NCBI GenBank assembly: GCA_029983695.1
Contig: JASBZB010000025.1
Location: 1-64,000, forward strand
Origin: Lutispora sp003527145
GTDB taxonomy: Bacteria; Bacillota; Clostridia; Lutisporales; Lutisporaceae
Reading direction: 5' to 3'
Length of the DNA: 64,000 bases
Shown: in pieces, positions 9,854 to 18,900 of the stretch
Layout: the number at the start of each line of letters is the position of its first letter
How positions within the stretch are numbered: the stretch's first letter is position 1
The notes under the pieces: model-generated
Databases searched by the model: none
Seen by the model: the letters and a program-made list of their open reading frames with translations, nothing else
Told to the model about the DNA's origin: nothing
Translations under genes and position numbers: made by a program

Positions 9854-10618
9854 TTATTCCATCCACACTATGTTTTGTCCATTCTCCAGAGATACAAAAG
9901 AATCTATAACAGCAGCAATGCCTTTACCATCAATATTGACCAAAATATCTTTAAGTCCTCTTCCTGTGATGCGTCTTTCCTCATCAAATTCCAAGGGCAA
10001 TTCTTCTTTTGTTATCCTATGTCTATTTCCAATCATACTTTCCGTTCTTATTTCTTTCACTCTTTCTACAGGAATAGATGAAGAAATCAGCTTCTCTGAT
10101 TCTAAATCAACTTCTTTGCCCTCAAGCACGCCTTCAATTTCAATCCATCCCAAATTAAAGGCGGTACCCAATGCCATGCAAGCTCCTGCGCTTTTATAAT
10201 AGGCTTCTCCTTTGCAGTATAATATGTCTTCCAGTTCTGCCATAAGTTTCTCATTTTTATGGGTCATCCATATTTTATAGTCAATGCAGCCTTCTCTAAT
10301 ATTTTGCGGAATTATCAGCTCCATGGGGGTTTGGCTGTGGTTCTCCTGAGATCCATTCAGATCATTGGGAGATTTTATCATAAGATAATTCATCTTTTGC
10401 ATTGTTTTCTTTATAGGCTTTTGACAAGCTACGGCAACTTTAAATTTATCGATGGAAAATTCATTATAATACTTATCTCTTTCAAGTCCCAGAAGTCCTG
10501 CAGCTATGCCGCATATAGTGGTTCTTGGCGGTATAAAGTAGGAGAGTGCAGATGAGTTTGAGTAAAATTTTCTGAAATGAGCCATCTTTCCCCTAAGATG
10601 CAATGAAATAATTTTCAT
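9854..10618 (-). CDS. cas5: Cascade subunit Cas5 (type I-B, Csh family)
   Basis: Cas5 caps the 5' handle end of the crRNA within Cascade. The protein starts MKIISLHLRGKMAHFRKFYSNSSALSYFIPPRTTICGIAAGLLG. The beta strand with K-MAHFRK and the P-P-R-T glycine-rich turn are hallmarks of Cas5 RAMP proteins. A later SMIGNRHRITKE segment and the GRGLKDILVN end fit the Csh-type subfamily. It is 254 residues long and starts 2 nt after the cas7 stop, implying translational coupling. Confidence 0.95.
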   Translation of the reverse strand: MKIISLHLRGKMAHFRKFYSNSSALSYFIPPRTTICGIAAGLLGLERDKYYNEFSIDKFKVAVACQKPIKKTMQKMNYLMIKSPNDLNGSQENHSQTPMELIIPQNIREGCIDYKIWMTHKNEKLMAELEDILYCKGEAYYKSAGACMALGTAFNLGWIEIEGVLEGKEVDLESEKLISSSIPVERVKEIRTESMIGNRHRITKEELPLEFDEERRITGRGLKDILVNIDGKGIAAVIDSFVSLENGQNIVWME

Positions 10619-10620
10619 TT

Positions 10621-11682
10621 TTACCCCTCCATTTTAATTGGAGCCCATAAATCCATTTCTTCATATTCCGGCATATTTATTAAATGCTCTTCTTTGGCAA
10701 AAGGATGTTTCCATCCCACGATTTTTTCAATATAGCCCTTTCCGTTCATTTCCTTCACAGTTTCCCTTAACCTGTCAAAATCTACTGTTATATCATTTAT
10801 GCTTCTTATAGCTTCTTCTTTATGAGGCTTAGCATCTATAAACCTTCTCAAATCCCCTAGATACCCATCAAAATCCGGTTTATATACTATTTCTAAGTAT
10901 AATAATGGTTCCTGCCCTTGCTTGCTGTCCGTCTGATTAGCCATTATAGACTGCACTATAGCCTTTCGGAATAGGTCCCTGTCTTCTTTGGACATGCCCG
11001 TTTGTCTGGCACTATACTTATTGATGGTACCATAATGAGCTATCAAGGCATAATGAAGCTTATATTTCTTTCCAAAAGTGGAGCTATCCTCATTCATTAT
11101 GGAGGTTATGGTGCTAGATTTAACAAAATCCACCGGATGCAAGGAATATCCCCAGTTGATTTGAACAGGACCCGTAAAGGTTTTGCTGACTCCGCCGACG
11201 GCCATAGCACTTCCGAATAGGCGTATATCGATCAGTTCTCTTTTTATGATTTCTGTTAAAAATTCATTATTGAATTTGGTAAAATCTTTATTTTTTTTCA
11301 GCTGTTCCTCTTTCTTGAGATACGCATCCTTATAGTTCTCATCTTTACCAAAGAGCTTTTCCCATTGCTCCTTTAATTGAGGATTATCCGAAAATAACAC
11401 ATTCATCTTTCCCTTATCATCCAGCCAAGCATCTCTTATGAAGTAAAACATTTTATCCATAGGCACCTTCTGATCTGCCAATGTGTCAACAAAAATTTTG
11501 AAGCCTTTATTTTTTAGGTAGTCTCTTATATCCCTTTTTCTTCTGCCATCGCTTACCAGTATAGTAGAGGTTTCATAATCCATCCTCGGTTTATTTTCCT
11601 GATCAGGATCTCCATTTGGATTTGATAAAGTAGATTGAAACAAATACAAAAAGTCACTGTTTTGATTTAACATCATAATCAT
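10621..11682 (-). CDS. cas7: Cascade backbone subunit Cas7 (Csh2 family)
   Basis: Cas7 polymerises along the crRNA to form the backbone of the interference complex. The signature of the Csh2 group, QSTLSNPNGDPDQENKPR, is present near residue 16, followed by VSDGRRKRDIRDYL and, at about residue 155, IRLFGSAMAVGG. Its length (353 residues) is normal. It begins 15 nt after cas8b with a GGGGAGGACGA site and is followed directly by cas5. Nothing is truncated. Confidence 0.96.
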   Translation of the reverse strand: MIMMLNQNSDFLYLFQSTLSNPNGDPDQENKPRMDYETSTILVSDGRRKRDIRDYLKNKGFKIFVDTLADQKVPMDKMFYFIRDAWLDDKGKMNVLFSDNPQLKEQWEKLFGKDENYKDAYLKKEEQLKKNKDFTKFNNEFLTEIIKRELIDIRLFGSAMAVGGVSKTFTGPVQINWGYSLHPVDFVKSSTITSIMNEDSSTFGKKYKLHYALIAHYGTINKYSARQTGMSKEDRDLFRKAIVQSIMANQTDSKQGQEPLLYLEIVYKPDFDGYLGDLRRFIDAKPHKEEAIRSINDITVDFDRLRETVKEMNGKGYIEKIVGWKHPFAKEEHLINMPEYEEMDLWAPIKMEG

Positions 11683-11697
11683 TCGTCCTCCCCTTTA

Positions 11698-13755
11698 TTA
11701 TTCTGTTTTTTCTTCATCCATGGAAAAATCTTTTTGTGCATCTTCTTCGCCTTTGGTGATATCCAAAGGCTTTGTACCTACTAAGTATGAATAACCAGCC
11801 ATAATGTAAAATACATTTTCGTGTTCACTTAATTTCCAAGAATTATGTGATAAGCCATAATAATAGTTAAATCTGTTCATTAAAGCTTCCGTAAACATTG
11901 ACATTTTTTCATATTGAATTAATTTTTCTAAAACATCATTATAGAGCCATATTACTTCCTTTTCTGACATGCCTTGCATTTGTATTTTCTTCAAAATAGG
12001 CTTTGTTTTATGTTTCTTTTCCACTTGAGCCAAAGCCACACGGTTTATTAAAGTTCCTAAAAAAAACATGGCTCTTTGAGATTCACCAAAGCCCTGCTTG
12101 TCTAAAAATGATTCAAGCCTATCAACCCAAGCATTAACTTTTTCTGAGCTTGTATTGAAGTTATCCATAATATCCTCCTTTTCTAATCCAATTAAAGTCT
12201 CTTTATCCATCAGATTTAAATCCTGACAAGTTTTTATCAAAACGATATAAGACATCATAAGCCTTTTTATGAAAAAATCTTCATATCCGTTGGCATAATT
12301 GACCAAACCAAGATTAAAATAATTATCTATCCTCGCTTTGCCCAATTGCTTAAGTCCTTTATCCAAAGCTTCACATGCATATTCGAACAATATCTTATGC
12401 CTGATTTTTTCACCTGACATGACAGCTTTATAAAAGGACAAAACTCTTCCAATATCCAGCTGCTCACCTTTATTGTTTACTCTTACAGGGATTAACCTGT
12501 AGATATAGCCGAGAGATACATTATATGTTTTATAATCCAATAAAATACTATTGCTTTCTAACGATTTTGCTATTAAATCCAACCTCAGCATAGGGACATC
12601 TTCTATGGTTTCCATAATGGTTACAGAATTTCCGTCAGTTCTATATATGATGAAGTTAACGCAATACTGTTTAATATCATTATCCAACACTTCCGAATCT
12701 ATCTCTGTAACCCATGCAGCAGTGTCTTTGCTGCTAAATGATAAATCTACAAATTTCTTTAAATAATTTAGGTATTTGTAATCAAAATTCGATAACATTG
12801 CTTCAGGAATTATAAAGGCGTCTTCTCCGGCTATTTTGCTTCTAAATTGCTCTGCAACTACTTTTTCTCCGGATTTTAACTTTTGATAGCATTTGCTGCA
12901 TATTGAATAGTTGTGATCATAATTGAAATTTCTTAAGTATTGAGATGTGTTTATTGTCGTCGTTGTGAATATCTTATTTATACCTGTCCTATCAAATTTT
13001 TTTGAATAGCTGCTGCTTACGTCAACACTGCTTTTTTTACAAATATAGCAGATCTTTTCTTCTCCTTGATTGTCTCCTTCGATTTCTCCCAGCTTATTTT
13101 CTATCTTAACTAACTCTAAATAATCCTTATGCCTAGGTAATATCACTTCTTCTCCATTTTCTGATATAATCTTAGGCACAATCAGCACAAACTTATTAGA
13201 TTTATTTTCGTCTTTAATAAAGAGCCTTATAAATGAATCCGCACTATACTTTTTATTCCCTATTTCTATATCTCCTTTTCCGTCCAGCTTGATGCTCTCA
13301 ATCTCGCCATTAGTCAATATAGATAGTTTGCTGAGATTTACGCTTCCGCCTCCTTTTTTATCGGATATTTTTATCATTCCCCTGCCTTCCATATTTTTGA
13401 TGATATGTCCTAGCTCCCCATCCTCTAGATTGTTCTTCTTGAGGGTATTACCTAAGTCGCTGAATGTGCTTGACAAAAGATACTTTAACGAGTTAGCTTC
13501 CCTGGTCAGATAATACTGGGATGCTGCTGCCGAATTATTCCCAAAATAGTAGTAATCATAGATAGCCTCTTCATTGAATTTTTTGTCTAACTCAAAATAA
13601 ATGCTGTCCATACATAGATGAAATACTAGAAAAACTACATATGGTTCCTCTTTTTCTTTTACTTTTTTGATGTTTTTTATTATTGAGTCAAATTCTCCTT
13701 TGCTCCCGTCATTGATTTGCTCCGCTAATAGAGTTGTCAATCTCGGTAGACTCAC
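11698..13755 (-). CDS. cas8b: Cascade large subunit Cas8b (Csh1 family)
   Basis: Cas8b recognises the PAM and anchors Cascade on target DNA. A zinc-ribbon-like pair is visible: CYICKK near residue 240 and CSKCYQKL about 50 residues later. This pattern is typical of Csh1-type large subunits, and the rest is alpha-helical and lysine-rich as expected. I placed the start at GTG 13755 (MSLPRLTTLLAEQ), about 8 nt after an AAAGGTGGTG site; an upstream in-frame GTG at 13767 would overlap that site. It is the first gene of the seven-gene cas unit and has its own promoter upstream. Confidence 0.93.
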   Translation of the reverse strand: MSLPRLTTLLAEQINDGSKGEFDSIIKNIKKVKEKEEPYVVFLVFHLCMDSIYFELDKKFNEEAIYDYYYFGNNSAAASQYYLTREANSLKYLLSSTFSDLGNTLKKNNLEDGELGHIIKNMEGRGMIKISDKKGGGSVNLSKLSILTNGEIESIKLDGKGDIEIGNKKYSADSFIRLFIKDENKSNKFVLIVPKIISENGEEVILPRHKDYLELVKIENKLGEIEGDNQGEEKICYICKKSSVDVSSSYSKKFDRTGINKIFTTTTINTSQYLRNFNYDHNYSICSKCYQKLKSGEKVVAEQFRSKIAGEDAFIIPEAMLSNFDYKYLNYLKKFVDLSFSSKDTAAWVTEIDSEVLDNDIKQYCVNFIIYRTDGNSVTIMETIEDVPMLRLDLIAKSLESNSILLDYKTYNVSLGYIYRLIPVRVNNKGEQLDIGRVLSFYKAVMSGEKIRHKILFEYACEALDKGLKQLGKARIDNYFNLGLVNYANGYEDFFIKRLMMSYIVLIKTCQDLNLMDKETLIGLEKEDIMDNFNTSSEKVNAWVDRLESFLDKQGFGESQRAMFFLGTLINRVALAQVEKKHKTKPILKKIQMQGMSEKEVIWLYNDVLEKLIQYEKMSMFTEALMNRFNYYYGLSHNSWKLSEHENVFYIMAGYSYLVGTKPLDITKGEEDAQKDFSMDEEKTE

Positions 13756-13810
13756 AACTATCACCACCTTTAATATGATTTTGATTTATAATGTACATAA
13801 ACGTCGTATC

Positions 13811-13849
13811 TATTATAACTATAATAGACAAATAAATTCAATAAGTCAA
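13811..13849 (-). promoter_or_regulatory. Promoter of the cas8b-cas7-cas5-cas3-cas4-cas1-cas2 unit, with possible operator
   Basis: On the minus strand TTGACT (13844-13849) is followed after 17 nt by TATTAT (13821-13826). Overlapping the -10 and extending downstream is an inverted repeat, TATTATA-GT-TATAATA (13811-13826), which could be a repressor site. The first codon of cas8b is about 65 nt downstream. The promoter lies after the hairpin that follows cas6, so the effector and adaptation genes can be expressed independently of cas6. Confidence 0.7.
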
Positions 13850-13986
13850 TATATTCTGAACTTTTCTTTTTTTATTTTTTTGTATATAATAAAAATACCT
13901 TGAATAATTCATACCTATACTGCCTCAAAGGACTTGAAATATATGTTTTTGGTTTATCAAGGTTCATAGACTACCTATTAGGGTTA

Positions 13987-14013
13987 TTAGAGAAGGTGTC
14001 CTGCCTTCTCTAA
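13987..14013 (-). terminator. Hairpin overlapping the cas6 stop codon
   Basis: The arms TTAGAGAAGG and CCTTCTCTAA are perfectly complementary across a 7-nt loop. The first arm begins in the stop codon of cas6. The following TAATAAC is only a weak T-tract, so it may be a partial terminator or an mRNA 3' end stabiliser. Confidence 0.55.
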
Positions 14014-14753
14014 TTCTTTATCAACTCGATGCAACCGAATCCCTGGCTATTTTTGCTTCCCAGCCCGCTGTCCACTGCCATTTGCAGAAGCGGCATGGGT
14101 CCCGTCAAAGCATATCTGCCCGAATATCCCTTAATGATTGTTTGTTTATAATTAATTACAGAAAGCTTGGGTTTATGCAACGCCTTAACCATAATGCCAC
14201 CTTCGGGCGCATCTTCTTTATAAAATGCTTCGTATTTTTTCCTTAGATTATTTTCTATTAATTCATTATAATAGCTTTCACCAGGCTCAAAATAACAAGT
14301 ATACTTTCTGCCATCAGGCCTTAAAAAGGTGCTGTAAGCCACTATAGGAGATAAAGTCTGTATCCTTATTTCTTCATCCTTTACGATTTCTTTCTCCATT
14401 ATGGATTGGACTACTTCTAACTCTGTATCCCCTAATCGTATACTTTTTTTCACCAGCAATCCCGTTGCAAGAGAACTGCAAAATTCTTCATAAGGAGATG
14501 ATATCACTAAGCTCAAAGCATCATTAAATATGATCTTTTCTTTATTTTTGTCTATTGTGTAGTTCCCCATAAGTCTTGAAAAGGTAAACATCTTAAAGGA
14601 TCTTTTCTCATTAGAAAACCCCTTTCCGTGCAAAAAATCGGCTAATTCAGCTTTTAAAGAATCGTATATCATTCCTTGAATCATGTGATTATACTGTATC
14701 GGCAATACTAGAAAATCTCTATTTATTGGTTTGAAATATATCTGCTGCTTCAA
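14010..14753 (-). CDS. cas6: CRISPR pre-crRNA endoribonuclease Cas6
   Basis: Cas6 cuts the pre-crRNA within each repeat, leaving the 8-nt ATTGAAAC handle. The protein (247 residues) has the double ferredoxin-like RAMP layout and ends with the glycine-rich loop GLGSKNSQGFGC, diagnostic for Cas6. An early histidine (YNHMIQGMIY) may be catalytic. The likely start is TTG at 14753, because GGGAGG lies 10 nt upstream and the only nearby ATG is out of frame. It is transcribed alone from a promoter shared in design with that of the WYL regulator. Confidence 0.93.
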   Translation of the reverse strand: MKQQIYFKPINRDFLVLPIQYNHMIQGMIYDSLKAELADFLHGKGFSNEKRSFKMFTFSRLMGNYTIDKNKEKIIFNDALSLVISSPYEEFCSSLATGLLVKKSIRLGDTELEVVQSIMEKEIVKDEEIRIQTLSPIVAYSTFLRPDGRKYTCYFEPGESYYNELIENNLRKKYEAFYKEDAPEGGIMVKALHKPKLSVINYKQTIIKGYSGRYALTGPMPLLQMAVDSGLGSKNSQGFGCIELIKN

Positions 14754-14889
14754 GTATCATCGCCTCCCATCTGCTTTTCATACTGTTTTGCATGTCCTTG
14801 TCTGATCCTATTATAGGCTTCTTATTCCTCTGATTTTGTCCCTATCGCTGTATAGAATTACATCTTTAATTCTCGCAGAGAAGGATACT

Positions 14890-15017
14890 AAAATAGAATA
14901 AAATATTTTTTATTCTATTTTATAATAGCCTATAGTTGGGTCAGGGTATGGGTATTTAAAATAAATTTTCATGATTTATTTTAGAATATTTGACATATTT
15001 CTGGATAATCCTTCAAA
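14890..15017 (-). promoter_or_regulatory. cas6 promoter region with the conserved two-block element
   Basis: Reading in plus orientation, ATTTGACA-N7-GG-N-TAATCCTTCAAA (14988-15017) stands 35 nt from ATAGT-N2-GG-N-CAG-N2-TATGGG (14932-14952). Both blocks recur, with nearly the same spacing, upstream of the WYL regulator gene (22467-22550). On the minus strand the second block runs into TATTAT (14922-14927), a plausible -10 with no consensus -35, as expected for an activator-dependent promoter. Immediately downstream is an AT-only inverted repeat with 13-bp arms (14890-14921). The rest of the gap between cas6 and hicB (14754-14889 and 15018-15140) shows no gene. Confidence 0.7.
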
Positions 15018-15141
15018 TTTTTGAAAAGAACTTAATAATTTATGAGCCTTCAGAAATGCTTATAGGAAAGAGATAGATGTTTACAAAGCTTTTACCTCGG
15101 ATATCCTCCACACTTCCGCTCTGCTATGTCGTTTTGGAAAG

Positions 15142-15162
15142 AAAAAAGAGCCTTTCGGCTCT
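15142..15162 (-). terminator. Terminator after hicB
   Basis: An AGAGCC-GAAA-GGCTCT stem-loop is followed on the minus strand by TTTTTTC. The stem begins at the hicB stop codon. It closes the hicAB unit and any read-through from CRISPR array 2. Confidence 0.88.
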
Positions 15163-15514
15163 ATTTGCTCAATTTATACATTGCATATTGATTTAATGAG
15201 ACTCCTTCTTGCTGTGCTTCAATCGCTAATCTTTTATGCAAGCTCTTTGGAATTCTAAGAATAAATTTACCGCTGTAATCTTCATCTCCCGCAGGATCAG
15301 GAATAGGATCTCCATATTCAATTTTTACTTCAAGCCAGCTTCTCATCGCCTCTCGTAAGCTTGAATAAGCTTCTTCAAAGGTTTCTCCTGTGCTTTGACA
15401 GCCATCTAATTCTAATACCCTGCCATAATAATAACTGCCGCTTTCATCTGTAACCGGCTGTATCAAATGATTGTATGGTAAACTCATGTAATAGTCAATA
15501 TTCTTTTTATCCAT
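15161..15514 (-). CDS. hicB: HicB-family antitoxin
   Basis: The protein neutralises the HicA mRNA interferase and represses its own operon. Residues MDKKNIDYYMSLPYNHLIQPV and LDGCQSTGETFEEAYSSLREAM are the standard HicB partial RNase-H-like fold. The C-terminus (KFILRIPKSLHKRLAIEAQQEGVSLNQYAMYKL) is a ribbon-helix-helix DNA-binding domain. I prefer ATG 15514, which matches family N-termini; an in-frame TTG at 15553 would add 13 residues and sits after GGGAG, so it remains possible. The gene follows hicA by 9 to 48 nt and lies between cas6 and CRISPR array 2. Confidence 0.88.
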   Translation of the reverse strand: MDKKNIDYYMSLPYNHLIQPVTDESGSYYYGRVLELDGCQSTGETFEEAYSSLREAMRSWLEVKIEYGDPIPDPAGDEDYSGKFILRIPKSLHKRLAIEAQQEGVSLNQYAMYKLSK

Positions 15515-15562
15515 TTCAGAAAGGTGGGAGTTAATTGTATCGTGAAGAATCAAGGGAATTTT

Positions 15563-15784
15563 TTATCTCCCTATTCTCCTAAGTACATCTTTTATATATA
15601 CAGCCTTCAGAGGATTCTCTTCTTTTATGGTTATAACTTCTCCTCGCTCATTCCTAAATTGTCTATGTGAACCTGCGCATCTTACTAATTCATATCCACA
15701 AGCATTTAATACTTTAGCAATCTCATTGAATTTTATTCCGTTAGGCTGTTTCTTCATCTTACTTATTGTTTTGTCAACTCCCAC
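15563..15784 (-). CDS. hicA: HicA-family mRNA interferase toxin
   Basis: HicA toxins are small double-stranded-RNA-binding-like ribonucleases that cleave mRNA. This 73-residue protein has the canonical pattern FNEIAKVLNACGYELVRCAGSHRQFRN, with the catalytic histidine in GSHRQF, then the beta hairpin and a basic C-terminal helix. It starts with GTG behind AGGAGGTGACTAAAAG. It is the first gene of the hicA-hicB pair. Toxin-first order with a downstream antitoxin is normal for hicAB. Confidence 0.9.
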   Translation of the reverse strand: MGVDKTISKMKKQPNGIKFNEIAKVLNACGYELVRCAGSHRQFRNERGEVITIKEENPLKAVYIKDVLRRIGR

Positions 15785-15811
15785 CTTTTAGTCACCTCCT
15801 TCTTCATTGAT

Positions 15812-15840
15812 ATAGTATCATATATAGTACCACAAATCAA
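15812..15840 (-). promoter_or_regulatory. hicAB promoter
   Basis: On the minus strand TTGATT (15835-15840) and TACTAT (15812-15817) are spaced by 17 nt. The TACTATAT motif is directly repeated across the -10 region, as might be expected for HicB autorepression. There is no terminator between this site and the distal end of CRISPR array 2 at 15932. Confidence 0.6.
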
Positions 15841-15931
15841 TTGTATCTTAACCTTTTCTTTATAAAAATATTTTAATCATAATAAAGGCAGCATAACATG
15901 GACAGCCGGTGAAGTTCTGATTTATATACAG

Positions 15932-18900
15932 GTTTCAATTCCTTATAGGTACTCTAGTAACCGGAGATTATTGATGCTGTAGAGGATTAATCTCGTGTTT
16001 CAATTCCTTATAGGTACTCTAGTAACCCGCAGTCAAAACAAGCGGAGCGCTTGAAGGCATCAGTTTCAATTCCTTATAGGTACTCTAGTAACCCGGATAT
16101 GAGATACTCTGGCTCTTTTTCCGGAAGAGAGTTTCAATTCCTTATAGGTACTCTAGCAACCGGAGCTCCTCGAGATCAGCGAGCTCCGCACAAAACAGTT
16201 TCAATTCCTTATAGGTAGTCTAGCAACAGAGGTAGAACCTATAATACATTTTCAGATGTATTGTTTCAATTCCTTATAGGTAGTCTAGCAACGTCCCTGG
16301 AATTACTCCATAGTCATGATCCTTTTTGTTTCAATTCCTTATAGGTAGTCTAGCAACCTCCGTACTTTTTCCGCATCCTATCCAAATACCAGGGTTTCAA
16401 TTCCTTATAGGTAGTCTAGCAACTAAGGTCTTTGGACTTTTTAAACTCTATATGGGACTCAAGTTTCAATTCCTTATAGGTAGTCTAGCAACGTGTACAG
16501 TATAACTATATTCATGATTGATATATTGTGGTTTCAATTCCTTATAGGTACTCTAGCAACAGTAACACCCAAAATAGCATCGACAGGGACAAACCAATGT
16601 TTCAATTCCTTATAGGTACTCTAGCAACAATCTCTTTAACTATATACTGCTGCTTAAGAGAAATTTGTTTCAATTCCTTATAGGTACTCTAGCAACTGCC
16701 TTTAATATAGTGCGGTGTTGGTCTTCCAGATAAGTTTCAATTCCTTATAGGTACTCTAGCAACCCCCTAGCAAAATGAAGGGTATCGTCCACTCTGCCCG
16801 TTTCAATTCCTTATAGGTACTCTAGCAACGTTCGATGGCAAGACCGCAGAAGAACTGCAAGAGTGTTTCAATTCCTTATAGGTACTCTAGCAACAAGTTT
16901 CTGCCAGAAGCCTATGAACCTGTTGACGAGTTTCAATTCCTTATAGGTACTCTAGCAACCGAGTATACAGAGTTTTGAGAAATGGACACTATAAAAGTTT
17001 CAATTCCTTATAGGTACTCTAGCAACTAAATAATATTAAGATGTGATGTTGATAGGTGTATATAGTTTCAATTCCTTATAGGTACTCTAGCAACTTTTGT
17101 CCCATTATTACTTGTTGCGATTATATTATTGTGTTTCAATTCCTTATAGGTACTCTAGCAACTAAGCCCTTTGAAGAGTTGTTTTTAGAATACCCAAAAT
17201 GGTTTCAATTCCTTATAGGTACTCTAGCAACATACTCTATCGGGAAACAATCCAGAAAGCTTTGCAGAGTTTCAATTCCTTATAGGTACTCTAGCAACTC
17301 ATAAAAAACGGGATGCCGTCAAACATGAATGGCAATGGTTTCAATTCCTTATAGGTACTCTAGCAACTGCAGGTTGTGATGAACAAAATAATCCCGTATT
17401 TAGATGGTTTCAATTCCTTATAGGTACTCTAGCAACCATATGCAACATGGCAAAGGGTATAAATCCAGCCTTGTTTCAATTCCTTATAGGTACTCTAGCA
17501 ACAATATTTAAGGACAACATACATTAAACCAGATTATTGGTTTCAATTCCTTATAGGTACTCTAGCAACATGCGCATTGCGCAAGACCAGTTTATGACTG
17601 AAAAGTTTCAATTCCTTATAGGTACTCTAGCAACTTCAAAGGCAAAAGGCGGACAGCCACGCGAAAAAGGGTGTTTCAATTCCTTATAGGTACTCTAGCA
17701 ACTAATTTGATTATATAGCATTCCTACCGGCTGCCATGTTTCAATTCCTTATAGGTACTCTAGCAACCCTGTTTGAACTCCATGGTGCCAACTGTTAAGT
17801 AAGCTAGTTTCAATTCCTTATAGATACTCTAGCAACTGTTTGCAACACCAGAGTTATTGCTGGCAGGATCGGAGTTTCAATTCCTTATAGGTACTCTAGC
17901 AACTTGGTTTTCATAAAACCCCTCCAATTAAACACATTTTAGTTTCAATTCCTTATAGGTACTCTAGCAACTTGAAATAGGTAAATATATTGCAAACAGC
18001 CAGACAACGGGTTTCAATTCCTTATAGGTACTCTAGCAACTACCCTGGGGTGGAAGCATTGGAGTACATGATGGTAGTTTCAATTCCTTATAGGTACTCT
18101 AGCAACTTATGGTATGCCTTCAACTTTTCCGTTGAATGCACGTTTCAATTCCTTATAGGTACTCTAGCAACCTATATCTATTAAGCGATTCATCTGCCCT
18201 TATACCTAGTTTCAATTCCTTATAGGTACTCTAGCAACGGGCGCTTTTCTAGTATGGCGTTATGGTGCTAAGTTCTTGTTTCAATTCCTTATAGGTACTC
18301 TAGCAACTCACCTTCGAGATAATCATTACCAATAACATACTTTTTGTTTCAATTCCTTATAGGTACTCTAGCAACAGCCTACATCATCACACCATTCTTG
18401 GAAAGCTGCATAGTTTCAATTCCTTATAGGTACTCTAGCAACATGTAAAACCTAATTTATTTCTAATAGAGCATTGGGGTTTCAATTCCTTATAGGTACT
18501 CTAGCAACTTGTCATAGGCATATGGGACGGCATAGTACAAGGCATGTTTCAATTCCTTATAGGTACTCTAGCAACCAAGATAAAATTCGAAGCAGGAGCG
18601 TTTATAATTGCATGGTTTCAATTCCTTATAGGTACTCTAGAACTCATAGTGATATCCATATTATCCCTCCTTAAAATTTGTTTCAATTCCTTATAGGTAC
18701 TCTAGCAACACTGAAATGGGTTTACGAAATTCTTGTATAGTAGCCTGTTTCAATTCCTTATAGGTACTCTAGCAACGTTTTTTAGCATTAGAGTGTATCC
18801 ATTCAGGTCAGGTTTCAATTCCTTATAGGTACTCTAGCAACCTAATCTAATTACTAGCATGATAGACGCTTTAACTCTGAGTTTCAATTCCTTATAGGTA

